Notes under the pieces: model-generated
Seen by the model: only the letters and a program-made list of their open reading frames with translations
Database searches by the model: none
Told to the model about the DNA's origin: nothing
Made by a program: the position numbers and the translations under genes
Source: Planctomycetota bacterium
GTDB lineage: Bacteria > Planctomycetota > UBA11346
Reading direction: 5' to 3'
Assembly: GCA_003136555.1 (NCBI GenBank)
Contig: PLEW01000114.1
Location: 1-55,842 of the forward strand
DNA: 55,842 nt
Shown here: one piece after another, positions 1 to 9,597 of the stretch
Numbering within the stretch: position 1 is the stretch's first letter
Layout of the letters: every line of letters begins with the position of its first letter

Positions 1-255
1 GGCGGCTTCAATGCCGGCGAGCTGCTGATGGAGCTCGGGACCGGCAAGCCCGAGCGCTGCAGCGATATCAACCAGCCGGTAGCGCTCAATCTCCTGCCGG
101 CGACCTCGCTCACCGTCGGGCCCGGTGCCGGCAATGGGCGGAACGGCGCCGGTGCCGGCGGTGGCCGTCGTGGCGGCGGCGGCGCCGCTGCGAATGTGGT
201 CACCCCCGCGAACGGGGTGATCCGGGTCAAGATCATGGTCATCGACGCTCACTGA
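1..255 (+). CDS. C-terminal fragment of an unidentified protein
   Basis: The reading frame is open from the first base of the window and ends with TGA at 253-255, so only the last 84 residues are visible and the true start lies upstream. The visible part has an ordinary N-terminal half, then a long Gly/Ala/Arg-rich low-complexity stretch, then a short hydrophobic C-terminal strand ending IDAH. No family is recognisable. It converges on the lipoprotein gene that follows and the two coding ends overlap by 7 bases. Confidence 0.5.
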   Translation, partial: GGFNAGELLMELGTGKPERCSDINQPVALNLLPATSLTVGPGAGNGRNGAGAGGGRRGGGGAAANVVTPANGVIRVKIMVIDAH

Positions 256-1007
256 TCGGCGAGCACCCGCACTGCGGTGGCGCCGAAGAGGAAGAGCTCG
301 CTGCGCGAGTCGTTCTTCACCACCGCGAAGGAGGTCAGCTGCCGGGAGGGATCGGGGGCGAGATCGAAGCCGTTGATGTAGTGGTGGTCGTGCTCGGCGA
401 GGGTGGCCACAGCGGTCACCTTGCCGAGGTTGCCGGCCAGCACCACCCAGCCAGGATCTGATGCGCCGGGCGGATTGTACCAGTCCATCACCGTGGTGGA
501 GCGCTGGATGGTCGAGCCATCGCCATAGTGCAGGCTGACGGTGATCGGCGTGCGGCCGTTGTTGCTGAGCAGGAACAGCTGCAGCCGTTCATAGCGTCCC
601 GGAGGCACGGCGATCTCATAGGCATCGGTGCGGTGATCGGACATGCGCACCTGCATGCCAGCAGCGGCCACGCCATAGGGCAGGATGACCTCGGGATGGT
701 CGAGGTTGGCGGCGAAGACGCCGGAATCGGGCAGCGTGCGGCAGGTGACCTTGCTGTTGAGGGCAGCGGCCTCGGTGATCATCACCGCCGGATGCGGCCG
801 GGTGAGCTGGTCGGGACTGGGGAGCTGCACCACGCCATCGTGGACGGTGATCACCAAGCGCGACGTCAGTGCCGCACCCAGATCGATCTGCACGGTCGAG
901 GCCTTGGGCTGTTCGCTGCCGCTGCGCCCGCAGCCGCAGGCGAGCAGGAGGGCGAGGGTGGCCAGGGCGGCGAGGTGCACGCGGCGGCAGGAGCAGGGCT
1001 GGTTCAT
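249..1007 (-). CDS. Secreted lipoprotein, beta-rich, unknown function
   Basis: This predicted 252-residue protein begins with a lipoprotein signal: a hydrophobic stretch followed by the lipobox LLAC, so the mature protein should be lipid-anchored. The rest is rich in beta strands and aromatic residues, with the motif HDHHYINGFD near the C-terminus, and looks like a carbohydrate-associated beta sandwich; no named family is assigned. Its ATG overlaps the TGA of the upstream GH31 gene as ATGA, so the two are almost certainly translationally coupled and may act on the same glycan. The start was chosen for this coupling and the signal peptide; the reading frame itself is open much further upstream, antisense-free but inside the GH31 gene. 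Confidence 0.75.
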   Translation of the reverse strand: MNQPCSCRRVHLAALATLALLLACGCGRSGSEQPKASTVQIDLGAALTSRLVITVHDGVVQLPSPDQLTRPHPAVMITEAAALNSKVTCRTLPDSGVFAANLDHPEVILPYGVAAAGMQVRMSDHRTDAYEIAVPPGRYERLQLFLLSNNGRTPITVSLHYGDGSTIQRSTTVMDWYNPPGASDPGWVVLAGNLGKVTAVATLAEHDHHYINGFDLAPDPSRQLTSFAVVKNDSRSELFLFGATAVRVLADQ

Positions 1008-3631
1008 GGGCCGTCCGTCCCGTAGATGCGTACCCGCTTGAGATGCAGGAAGTCGGTGCCCGGCAGGCTGAGCCGGAGGTAGCGGGCCGGCGCGCCTGCG
1101 GCGAGCAGGGTGCGCCAGGCGCGCTCGACGGCATCGGCCTGCCAGACCACGGTCCAGGCCTTGCCATCGAGCGACGCCTCGGCGATGAGTCCTGACGACC
1201 GGTTGAGGATCTCGGGGCGGGCGTCGTCGCGATTGAGGACCACCAGGCCGGTCAGGTGCTTGGGACCGCCGAGATCGATGATCACCCAGGGATGGTTCTG
1301 GCTGGTGGTCTGGAAGGCGAAGGCATCGTCGCCATCGGCGGGGTCGAGCAGCTTGCCCGACCCGGCATCGCCAGGCAGCGATGAGCTGGCCGTCCAGGTC
1401 GCGCCGGCTGAAACCAGCGCGGTACCCGGCTGGCTGGCGGGGTCCACTCCGGCGGTGCTCACCTGCCAGCCGGAGATGCGGTAGCGCTGCCTGGGGAAGC
1501 TCCCGCTGCGGCTGACCGTGCCGCCGCCGTCGGCGCTCCAGCCCAGGGTCACGCTGGTGCGATCGCCGCGTTCGGCGGCCAGGGTCTCGCCATCGTCCTC
1601 GACCAGGGTGGTCGTGGACGGGTGCTCGCCGTAGACCCGGCAGGTGAGCGCGAAGACGGTATCCGCCGCGACGTGCTCGACCGGCTCGGCGAGCGGCAGG
1701 ATGCTGCCGCCGCGGACGAAGATCGGGATCTGCTCGGGGGGCGCGCTGACATGGATGGTCCGCCCCCCATCCCAGCTGCGGCTGCCGGCGAAGTTGTACC
1801 ACCTGCCCTTGGGCAGGTAGACATCGCGCTCCTTCTGCCCGGAAAAGAGCGGGGCGACCATCAGGCTCGGCCCGACCAGCCATTGATCCTCGACCGCATG
1901 GGTGGCCGGATCCTCGGGCCAATCGGTGACCAGGTGGCGGAACGGCGGCGTGCCATGCCAGCGGTAATCGGCGAAGGCGGCATAAAGGTAGGGGATCAGG
2001 CTCATGCGCAGGGAGAACAGCTCGCGCACCTGGCGCTCTGCGTTATCGGCATCGGCCATGCGTTCGCCTCGGACATTGCGCTCCTTGTCGATCTGGAACC
2101 ACGGCGGATTGGCCAGGTACCAGGCATTGATGCAGGCCAGGGGCGAGAAGATGGTGGTCTCGATGCGCCGCAGCAGCTCCTCGACCGAACCGCTCTCACG
2201 CACCTCCGGCGTCCACAGCAGTCCGCTGAAGCCGGCGGAGAGGATCGCGCGCACGTAGGAGCGATGGTCGTAGGTGTCGCTGTAGAGCACATAGGGCAGC
2301 GGCGCGGCGAAGCTGTGCGACTGCCGCACCAGGTTCCAGCTGCGGCGGTCGGAGTGCTCTGACACCGCGAGCATGGTGCGCTGGTAGAGCACACCCAGGA
2401 GCTGGTGCATCTGCTCGCCATCGAGTCCCGAGGGGAAGCGCGAGAAGTCGGGGAAGCTCCAGGGCTGTGCCGAGGTCGGCTGGTTGTCGCACTCATCGAG
2501 CTTGAAGCCCGCGACCAGGCCGCGGGTGACCTGGGCGATGTGGTAGTCGGCGAAGATCCGGCGCGTCTCGGGCAGGGCGAAGTCCGGCACCAATCCGCCC
2601 CACACCCGGTAGTCGCCGCTCAGGCCGAGCAGCTGCGCATACAGCGGGGAGGCGGGATTGGTGAAGCAATGCTCCCAGAGGTTGACCGCGAAGCCGAGGT
2701 GCTGCATCTGGCGCAGGAAGCCGTCGGGATCGGGGAAGCGCTCGGGCGACCAGCTGAAGGTGCAGGAGTACGCATGGCTCTGCCAGCCGGGCTCGACCCC
2801 CCAGATGTCGCACGGCATGTGGTGCTCGCGCATCTGGGTGGCTAGGGCGACGGTCTGCTGGGCGGTGAATGGGCCCATGCCGCGATAGTGGATGCCCAGG
2901 CCATAGAGCGGCGGCAAGGCGCCGCCGCCGGCGTAGCAGTTCGATCGCCGCACCGCATCGAGCATGCTCGGACCTGCGAACTCGAGCAGGGTGGCGCCCT
3001 GGGCGACCGGGATGTCGACGTAGACCGTGCGGTCATGCGGTCCGCGGGCGGCATAGAGCTGCGCCGTGCTGGTGCCGATGGTGCTGGATGGCGCATCCGC
3101 CGCGGCGGCATCCTGGCGCGGATCGAGATTGCCGAGCCAGATGCTGACATTGCGCGCGGAATCCACCAGGAAGGCGCGGCCGTGGGTGGTGACGACGAAG
3201 GGCACGGCGGCATGCGAGTCGCCGTTATCCGCATCCGGCGCATCGCTCGCGCGCAGGAACAGCCGGCGTCCCTTGGGATGCAGCTCGCGCATCTGCAGGC
3301 CGAAGCCATAGGCTTCCTCGCCGGCCTCGAGCGGGATGGCGATGGTGCAGCCACGCGCCTGGCGGCCGAAGCCCATCTGGGAGGCGGCGAAGGGCGGGAC
3401 GGTGACCGCCGGCAGGGCGGCGAGGCCAGCGCTCTCCGGCGCGCGCGCGCGCAGGCGGCTGGGCACCATCGGCTCGGGGGAGCCCCAGGTGCACGACCAC
3501 ACCCCCGGCGCGAGCGCCTGCACCTCGGCGGCGGTGGTGGCGGCATCGGCTGCCAGGGCCGCTGGCGCGCACAGGGCGACGAGCAGCAGGGTCTGGAGGT
3601 GCCGGTGGCACGGGTGGCGGCTGGCGGGCAT
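1004..3631 (-). CDS. Secreted GH31-family glycosidase with C-terminal discoidin-like domain
   Basis: An 875-residue protein with a Sec signal peptide (hydrophobic core LLLVALCAPAALA). The middle of the chain is a GH31 (alpha-glucosidase/alpha-xylosidase superfamily) barrel: the motif GFKLDECDN carries the expected nucleophile, Asp379, and the upstream GVEPGW and FPDPDGF segments fit the same fold. A GH31-type beta-sandwich with VRGGSILP follows, and residues of about 750-875 resemble an F5/8 type C (discoidin) carbohydrate-binding domain. The enzyme should hydrolyse alpha-linked sugar outside the cytoplasm; the exact substrate cannot be read from sequence. The start was placed at the first Met before the signal peptide, with AAGG about eight bases upstream. 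It overlaps the downstream lipoprotein gene by four bases. Confidence 0.88.
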   Translation of the reverse strand: MPASRHPCHRHLQTLLLVALCAPAALAADAATTAAEVQALAPGVWSCTWGSPEPMVPSRLRARAPESAGLAALPAVTVPPFAASQMGFGRQARGCTIAIPLEAGEEAYGFGLQMRELHPKGRRLFLRASDAPDADNGDSHAAVPFVVTTHGRAFLVDSARNVSIWLGNLDPRQDAAAADAPSSTIGTSTAQLYAARGPHDRTVYVDIPVAQGATLLEFAGPSMLDAVRRSNCYAGGGALPPLYGLGIHYRGMGPFTAQQTVALATQMREHHMPCDIWGVEPGWQSHAYSCTFSWSPERFPDPDGFLRQMQHLGFAVNLWEHCFTNPASPLYAQLLGLSGDYRVWGGLVPDFALPETRRIFADYHIAQVTRGLVAGFKLDECDNQPTSAQPWSFPDFSRFPSGLDGEQMHQLLGVLYQRTMLAVSEHSDRRSWNLVRQSHSFAAPLPYVLYSDTYDHRSYVRAILSAGFSGLLWTPEVRESGSVEELLRRIETTIFSPLACINAWYLANPPWFQIDKERNVRGERMADADNAERQVRELFSLRMSLIPYLYAAFADYRWHGTPPFRHLVTDWPEDPATHAVEDQWLVGPSLMVAPLFSGQKERDVYLPKGRWYNFAGSRSWDGGRTIHVSAPPEQIPIFVRGGSILPLAEPVEHVAADTVFALTCRVYGEHPSTTTLVEDDGETLAAERGDRTSVTLGWSADGGGTVSRSGSFPRQRYRISGWQVSTAGVDPASQPGTALVSAGATWTASSSLPGDAGSGKLLDPADGDDAFAFQTTSQNHPWVIIDLGGPKHLTGLVVLNRDDARPEILNRSSGLIAEASLDGKAWTVVWQADAVERAWRTLLAAGAPARYLRLSLPGTDFLHLKRVRIYGTDGP

Positions 3632-3863
3632 GGAGGAGCCTTGGGGGCGGCGGTGACGGGCGCAGGTGATCAGATCGGAGGGCAGCCGGGTCTCAAGGCC
3701 TGCCCGCCGGCCGCGTGCGCGGCAGGCGCGGCAACGCCGGCAGCCGGTGGTGTGTATGACCTCCACTGCAGCAGCTGCCCCCATCCGGCGCAGTCGAATA
3801 GCGGCCCGGTCGGTCGGCCCCGCATCGGTCCCTGCCGGGTCCCATAGCGATCAAGGAGCTCCC

Positions 3864-5876
3864 ATGTCCGGGAACACCCACGGCCCCGCCCTGATCGGCG
3901 CTGCCCTCGGCTGGGCGGTCCTCGCCGCCGCAACCCCCGCCGCCGAGACGCTCGCTGCCCCGGCCCAGGTGTGCCACGTCCTGGTGACCTCCAACCGGGT
4001 CGAGGATGTCTCGAGCATGGAGGCGTGGAAGGCCTCGTTCATCAAGGACGGCATGAGCGATGAGCAGAAGGCGCTCGCGGTGTGGACCACGGTGGTGAAG
4101 TTCCGCCATCAGGAGCCTCCGCCGATCGAATTCCTCCAGGCGGAGGACCATGTCCATGACCCGATCAAGACCTTCAATGTCTACGGCTATGGGCAGTGCT
4201 GCTGCGCTTCGGCGGACATCGAGGCCCTCGCACGCTCGATCGGATTGCAGGCGAGAGGCTGGGGGATCAACAACCACAGCGTCCCGGAGATCTTCTGGGA
4301 TGGCTCCTGGCATCTGCTCGATGCCTCGCTGATCGACTACTTCCCCAAGGCGGACGGCAAGCTGGCGGGGGTCGAGGAGATCATCGCCTCGGTGTCCGCC
4401 TGGCTCGACAAGCATCCCGAATTCAAGGCCAAGCCGGATGCCGCGTATCCCTTCGGCAAGGGCGGCAATTGGCGCACCCAGGGCCCGGAAGTCCTCGCGC
4501 GCAGCCCGTTCTACGACATCAACGGCTGGCTGCCTGCGGCTACCCATGGATGGTATTCGACGATCCAGGAGTACAACGGCCATGGTGGCGGCGACGGCAA
4601 GGCCTTCCTCTACGATTACGGCTATTCGCAAGGGTATCAGCTCAACCTGCAGTTCCGACGTGGCGAGAAGCTGGTCCGCCGCTGGTCGAACCAGGGCCTG
4701 CACGTCAACATGGGGCTCAAGGATGGCGGGCCACCCGGATGCCTGAGCGAGAAGGTCGGCACCGACCAGCTGCGCTACAGCCCCGCCTACGGCGATCTTG
4801 CCAACGAGCGCATCGGCAACGGCACGCTGGTCTACGATCTGCCCATGGCCGTCGCCGAGCTGACGCGGGCCGCGCTGACGGCTGACAACCTGGACGCCGC
4901 CGCCGGGGCGGACGGGGCGATGGGGCTCACGCCCAAGGATGCCACCAAGCCCGGGACCCTGGTCATCGGCATTCCGAGCAGTTATGTCTACCTCGCGGGG
5001 CAGCTGGAGGTTGCGCGGGCCCTGCCGGCGGGCGGTGCCTGCCGGATCGAGATCTCCGACAACAACGGCCTGGACTGGAACGACGTCCCGGCATCCGGGG
5101 CATCCGGGGTGCAGCATGCGGATATCGGCAGCCTGATCGCGCGGCGCTATGACGTCCGCCTGCGCATCACCCTCTCGGGGCAGGGGAGCCTGCTGCAGGC
5201 GCTGCGCTTCAGCGCCGACATCCAGCACTCGCAGCGCGCCCTGCCTGCGCTTGGCCAGGGTGCCAACCTCATCCATGTCGTCAGCGGTGCCCAGGAGGGG
5301 ACCATCACCGTGGAGGGCTCGACCTCGCTGGCGGGCAAGGGCAGGCAGCTGGTCTACACCGACTTCCACCCGGAGGTCGTCGGCATGGCGCCGGGATCGC
5401 TCAGGCTGGCGGCGGGCACGGGCAGCGTGACCTTCCCGGTGCATGCCCCGGGCGATATCCTGCGGGTGCGCTTCGGCTGCAACTACCGTGCGCGCGATGC
5501 GCACGACGGCTGGGATCTGCAGGTCTCCACCGACCATGGGACGACCTTCACCACCGTCGAGCGCGCGGCCGGACCGACCGGCAACGGCTCCTCGCGCTAT
5601 GTGACCTTCTCGGCGATCCCGCCGGGGACGCGCGACCTGCTGGTCCGCTTCACCGGTCAGCAGGTCAATACCACGATGATCTCCGGCTTCCGCATCGACG
5701 CCGATTACCGTGCACCCGCCGCCGGTTTCATCCCCATGGCGATCACCTATGCCTGGATGGAAGGCGGTCGTGAGCATAGCGATGTCCATGTCACCGCCGC
5801 GGCCGATGAGCGCTACACCCTCACCTGTGCCGAGAAGCCGGCGATGCTCTCGCTGACGATGGAGCCGGCGCACTAG
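3864..5876 (+). CDS. Secreted transglutaminase-like protein
   Basis: A 670-residue protein with an N-terminal hydrophobic signal segment. A transglutaminase-like papain-fold domain is visible: a run of three Cys at 112-114 (GQCCCAS) at the nucleophile position, His138 in NNHSVPEIFWDG, and Asp153 in WHLLDAS, giving a plausible Cys-His-Asp triad. In bacteria this fold often serves as a peptidase or amidase, so crosslinking activity should not be assumed. The C-terminal half is beta-rich and may contain Ig-like or carbohydrate-binding modules. The start has AAGGAG at 3853-3858, five bases before the ATG. It is divergent from the GH31 gene and precedes the beta-helix gene on the same strand. Confidence 0.82.
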   Translation: MSGNTHGPALIGAALGWAVLAAATPAAETLAAPAQVCHVLVTSNRVEDVSSMEAWKASFIKDGMSDEQKALAVWTTVVKFRHQEPPPIEFLQAEDHVHDPIKTFNVYGYGQCCCASADIEALARSIGLQARGWGINNHSVPEIFWDGSWHLLDASLIDYFPKADGKLAGVEEIIASVSAWLDKHPEFKAKPDAAYPFGKGGNWRTQGPEVLARSPFYDINGWLPAATHGWYSTIQEYNGHGGGDGKAFLYDYGYSQGYQLNLQFRRGEKLVRRWSNQGLHVNMGLKDGGPPGCLSEKVGTDQLRYSPAYGDLANERIGNGTLVYDLPMAVAELTRAALTADNLDAAAGADGAMGLTPKDATKPGTLVIGIPSSYVYLAGQLEVARALPAGGACRIEISDNNGLDWNDVPASGASGVQHADIGSLIARRYDVRLRITLSGQGSLLQALRFSADIQHSQRALPALGQGANLIHVVSGAQEGTITVEGSTSLAGKGRQLVYTDFHPEVVGMAPGSLRLAAGTGSVTFPVHAPGDILRVRFGCNYRARDAHDGWDLQVSTDHGTTFTTVERAAGPTGNGSSRYVTFSAIPPGTRDLLVRFTGQQVNTTMISGFRIDADYRAPAAGFIPMAITYAWMEGGREHSDVHVTAAADERYTLTCAEKPAMLSLTMEPAH

Positions 5877-6010
5877 GCGCCTAGCTCCATTTCGTCTCAT
5901 GGACGGGCTATGGCTTGCCGCCTGTGGCCCCTGAATCCCCCGTTCCTGACGCCATGCCCAACGCCACGCTTGCCGTCGGAACCCCGCCCTGGTCGAGGAT
6001 GGAGCATTCA

Positions 6011-7810
6011 ATGATCACACCCAGCCTGCCTGCAGTCCTGCTCACGGCGGCGGCGCTCCTCACCTCGGGTGCGGCATCGGCCACCGCCGCCGATGCCGCC
6101 AAGCCGCACGGTGAACCGGTGATGGAGGCGGCGACGCTGCGCTGCCTGGGCGTCTATTGGCTGATCGATGGCGATGACAACGCCAATGCCGAGGTCGACA
6201 TGGAGGTGCGCAAGGCGGGTGCCGGCGCCTGGCGCAAGGGGCCGTCCCTGTTCCGCGTGGAGCGCCGCCCGAAGGGCTATCTCGATCAGGGAGGTGCGCA
6301 GCGCGCTCCGAGCCTGGTGGTCATCCCGCCCGGCGGCGAGCTCTTCGCCGGCAGCGCGGTACTGCTCGAGCCGGATACCGCCTACGAGATCAGGCTCACC
6401 CTGCATGATCCCGACGGGGGGTCGGCCGAGCGCACGCTCAAGGGCCATACCATCGGTGAACCCAAGGCTCCAAGCGATGCGCCGGTCCGGCATGTGGCGC
6501 CAGGCTCCGGCGGCGGGACGGGGACGGCCGCGGACCCCTTCAAGGGCCTGAAGGCGGCCCAGGATGCGGCCCGGCCGGGCGACCGCTTCCTGCTCCACGC
6601 CGGCACCTATGCCATCGGCACCTGGACGATCACCAGGAACGGCGAGCCGGGCAAGCCGATCATCTGGAGCGGCGCGGGCGATGGCGAGGCGATCATCGAT
6701 GGCGGCCGCCCGGACGACAAGCTCGAGGGCACGGCGATCTTCGCCGACAAGGCCCACGACGTGTGGTTCGAGCACCTCACCGTCCGCAGCGCATTCAACA
6801 TGCTGCGCGCGCACGATGCCGATCGCCTGGTGCTGCGCCGCTGCCATCTGCACCATTTCATCTGCGGCGTGGTCGCCACCGGCAACGATCCCGCCAGGCA
6901 GAACGGCTTCTTCATCAGCGACAACCTCTTCGAGGGCGTCATGCCGTGGCCGGTCACCGATGAGCAGTACCGCAACCTCCCCGAGTCGCGCGCCATCTGG
7001 GTCACCGGCAGCGGCCACGAGTTCTGCTACAATCGCGTACGCCATACCAAGGATGGCATCGACGTCGGGGATGGACCCCGCTGCGACAACACCGACATCC
7101 ACAACAACGAGGTCAGCGAGTGCTTCGACGACGGGACCGAGATGGATGGTTCGGAACGCAACAACCGCTGCTTCGAGAACCGCTACACCAACGTCCTGGT
7201 CGGCATCTCCTTCCAGCCGATCTACGGCGGTCCCGCCTATGCCTTCCGCAATGCCGTCTACAACATGCGCGGCGAGCCGATCAAATGGCACAACGCCCCT
7301 GATGGCGCACTCGCGATCCACAATACCTTCGTCCGCTTCGGCGTCCCGGCCTATCTGGCCACCGAGGACAGCCCGGTGCATTGCATGACGCGCAACAACC
7401 TCTTCGTCGGCACCTCAGGCAGGGCCTACAGCCTCGATCCGAAGATGATCCGCTGCGATTTCGACTACGACGGCTTCGCCGGAGCCAGCGGTGACATCTT
7501 CCTGAAATGGAACAATGTCAGGTATGCGACCGCCGACGAGGCGCGGGCCAAGGCCCCGGTCTACCACCATGTCGTGGTGGTCGACCCCGCCACCCTGTTC
7601 GCCAGCGGGATCACCGCGCCGCTCAACAACAGCACGGTCTTCGATCCCGCCACCATCGATCTGCGGTTGAAGGCCGGAAGCGCCGCGATCGATGCCGGGG
7701 AGGTCCTGCCCGGCTTCAACGATGGCTTCGCCGGCAAGGCGCCGGATCTGGGGGCCTACGAGTTCGGCAGCAGCCTGCCGGTCTACGGCATCCGCCCCGA
7801 CCATCCCTGA
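6011..7810 (+). CDS. Secreted right-handed parallel beta-helix protein
   Basis: A 599-residue protein with a Sec signal peptide. After a fibronectin III-like N-terminal part (to about residue 160) comes a GTAADPFKGLKAAQDAARPGD segment typical of the entry to right-handed parallel beta-helix folds, followed by many short Asn-rich rungs. The C-terminus has the pattern AGSAAIDAG...PDLGAYEFG, commonly found at the end of such proteins. Members of this fold include pectate-lyase-like and other polysaccharide lyases or hydrolases; no catalytic set can be assigned here. ATG 6011 was chosen over an in-frame ATG at 5999 because GGAG at 6001-6004 is correctly spaced for it. It converges with the amine oxidase gene 13 bases away. 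Confidence 0.85.
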   Translation: MITPSLPAVLLTAAALLTSGAASATAADAAKPHGEPVMEAATLRCLGVYWLIDGDDNANAEVDMEVRKAGAGAWRKGPSLFRVERRPKGYLDQGGAQRAPSLVVIPPGGELFAGSAVLLEPDTAYEIRLTLHDPDGGSAERTLKGHTIGEPKAPSDAPVRHVAPGSGGGTGTAADPFKGLKAAQDAARPGDRFLLHAGTYAIGTWTITRNGEPGKPIIWSGAGDGEAIIDGGRPDDKLEGTAIFADKAHDVWFEHLTVRSAFNMLRAHDADRLVLRRCHLHHFICGVVATGNDPARQNGFFISDNLFEGVMPWPVTDEQYRNLPESRAIWVTGSGHEFCYNRVRHTKDGIDVGDGPRCDNTDIHNNEVSECFDDGTEMDGSERNNRCFENRYTNVLVGISFQPIYGGPAYAFRNAVYNMRGEPIKWHNAPDGALAIHNTFVRFGVPAYLATEDSPVHCMTRNNLFVGTSGRAYSLDPKMIRCDFDYDGFAGASGDIFLKWNNVRYATADEARAKAPVYHHVVVVDPATLFASGITAPLNNSTVFDPATIDLRLKAGSAAIDAGEVLPGFNDGFAGKAPDLGAYEFGSSLPVYGIRPDHP

Positions 7811-7823
7811 CCGGGAGACGCGC

Positions 7824-9413
7824 TCAGCGGCCCTTCGCCTCCTGCTCGGTGCGGCGCAGGCGCAGATCGGCGAGGATCTCGCCGGCGACGCGCTCGCCGC
7901 TCTGTGCACCGCCCTCCATATAGGCCTGGTATTCGGGGCAGGTGTGCTCGCCGCAGAAGTGCAGGCGGGCGACCGCGACTCCTTCGGTTCCGGCGATGGT
8001 GGTGTACTGGCCGGTGAGGTAGGCGGAATAGCTGCCCTTGGCGAATGGCTGCCGATGCCATGCCATGCGCACGCTCTTCCCGCTGGCCGCCTCAGCCGCG
8101 CCTGGGAAGATCTGCCCGAGTTGATGGCAGAATTCCGCGCTGCGCTCGGACGTGCCGCCGTCCGCCATGGCGATGGCTGGCCGGCCACCCGTGTAGCTGG
8201 TGACGATGCCGCCGTCCCAGGGCTGCAGCCGGCTGGCCTCCCAGCAGGTTTGGAACGCCAGATCGGTATAGATCGAACCGCTCGCGTGCTGCGCCCGCCA
8301 GGGGCGCGCCGAGAGTCCGGCGATCAGCTTGGTATTGGCGCCATAGCCGAGCTCATCGATCGCCTTGCGCTTGACCGGCGGCAGGTCGACATCCAGGCGG
8401 ACGGTGCGCAGGATGCTGAACGGCAGCGCGAGTATGACGTGGGTCGCGAGCACCTCGGTGGCTGCGGCCGAGCGCGTGAAGCCGAGGACGTAGCGGCCGT
8501 CCGGCCTGGAGGCGAGGCTCTCCAGCGCATGCCCGGTATGCAGCCTCCCACTGTCCAGCCGGTCGACCAGGCGGGAGATGAACAGCTGGTTGCCTCCGGA
8601 GGCGTGGAAGCGCTCGTCCGAATCGCCGAGCAGCTCCAGCCGCTCCGCGTCGGCTGAGATCATCAGCAGCATGTTGAGCACATTGTTCTGCCCCGGATCC
8701 AGGCCGAACTCGGCGGTGAAGGCGACCTCGATCAGGGTGCGGATGGGGTCTTCCGCGTGGATGCCCGCGAGCCATTCGGCGAGGGATAGGCGATCCAGCT
8801 CCTGGGCGCGCGGGTTGGCCTTCCAGGCGGAATCGATCTCGGTATGGGACAGCCGCGCATGCTCCAGCTCGATCGCCTCCGCGACTGGCGCGAAGGCGGC
8901 GGTCAGCTCCTTGCCGGTCAGCAGGCGTCCGCCGAAGAAGTAGTCAGGCTCGCTCAGGCCCTTGACATCGGTCTGGTAATCGAGCAGCTCGATGCCGAGC
9001 TCGGTGGCCAGGCGGAGCATGTGGAGATGGTCGCTGTTGATGAACTCGGCGCCGAGCTCGCAGTGCTGGGTGGCGAAGGTGGTGCGGTCGGTGAGGATGC
9101 GACCGCCCAGCCGCGGCAGGGCGTCGTAGACCTCGGCCTCGACCCCGGCCTGGCGCAGCCGCCAGGCGCAGGTCAACCCGGCGATGCCGCCGCCGATGAT
9201 GGCGATCTGGGCGGCCTGGGATTCCCGCGCCTGCCCCGAGCAGCCGGTCAGGCTGCCGGTGCCGAGGCCGGCGAGGCCGAGGGCCGCCATCGAGGCGAGG
9301 AAGCCGCGGCGGTCCCGGAGACGTGCCGCTGGCTGGCGATCTGGCCGGCCCGAGGCCGAGCGGTAGGTACACAGCGCGCGCGCCAGGTGCCTGGTCAGTG
9401 GAGACCGTGCCAT
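7824..9413 (-). CDS. Tat-exported flavin amine oxidase
   Basis: A 529-residue FAD-dependent amine oxidoreductase. The dinucleotide-binding loop GGGIAG is at about residues 74-79, followed by the GRIL segment and an ending (FCGEHTCPEY...GGAQSGE) characteristic of the monoamine oxidase/phytoene desaturase superfamily. Upstream is a twin-arginine signal (RDRRGFLASMAALGLAG) whose hydrophobic core ends in LTGC, so the enzyme may be a Tat-exported lipoprotein with Cys58 as anchor. It would oxidise an amine or amino acid in the periplasm, releasing ammonia and peroxide; the substrate is unknown. The frame stays open to a TTG at 9455, but 9413 is the first ATG. No strong ribosome binding site is visible. 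Confidence 0.85.
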   Translation of the reverse strand: MARSPLTRHLARALCTYRSASGRPDRQPAARLRDRRGFLASMAALGLAGLGTGSLTGCSGQARESQAAQIAIIGGGIAGLTCAWRLRQAGVEAEVYDALPRLGGRILTDRTTFATQHCELGAEFINSDHLHMLRLATELGIELLDYQTDVKGLSEPDYFFGGRLLTGKELTAAFAPVAEAIELEHARLSHTEIDSAWKANPRAQELDRLSLAEWLAGIHAEDPIRTLIEVAFTAEFGLDPGQNNVLNMLLMISADAERLELLGDSDERFHASGGNQLFISRLVDRLDSGRLHTGHALESLASRPDGRYVLGFTRSAAATEVLATHVILALPFSILRTVRLDVDLPPVKRKAIDELGYGANTKLIAGLSARPWRAQHASGSIYTDLAFQTCWEASRLQPWDGGIVTSYTGGRPAIAMADGGTSERSAEFCHQLGQIFPGAAEAASGKSVRMAWHRQPFAKGSYSAYLTGQYTTIAGTEGVAVARLHFCGEHTCPEYQAYMEGGAQSGERVAGEILADLRLRRTEQEAKGR

Positions 9414-9597
9414 GGTCCGGATGATGGTTCGCACCACCTCTGCGGCTAGGGGCAATTTCCAGGGCGTCGAGGCTGCCCTGGGCGCGCATGGCGATGGGAG
9501 CGCGCCAGGGCGGGGCCGACCTGGAAGGCCGGCTGGCCGGATGAGTACGGAATTGACTACTGCAACATGCCCGCGTGCGCCCTACCATACATGCTTA

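Noticed and set aside
5091-5112. Short tandem repeat GCATCCGGGG
   Set aside because: It is a two-copy repeat inside the transglutaminase coding sequence that encodes Ala-Ser-Gly; no function beyond coding is suggested.
3693-6011. Minus-strand open frame of 772 codons
   Set aside because: It is antisense to the transglutaminase gene, has Arg/Gly/Ala-rich composition without domains, and arises from codon bias in GC-rich DNA.
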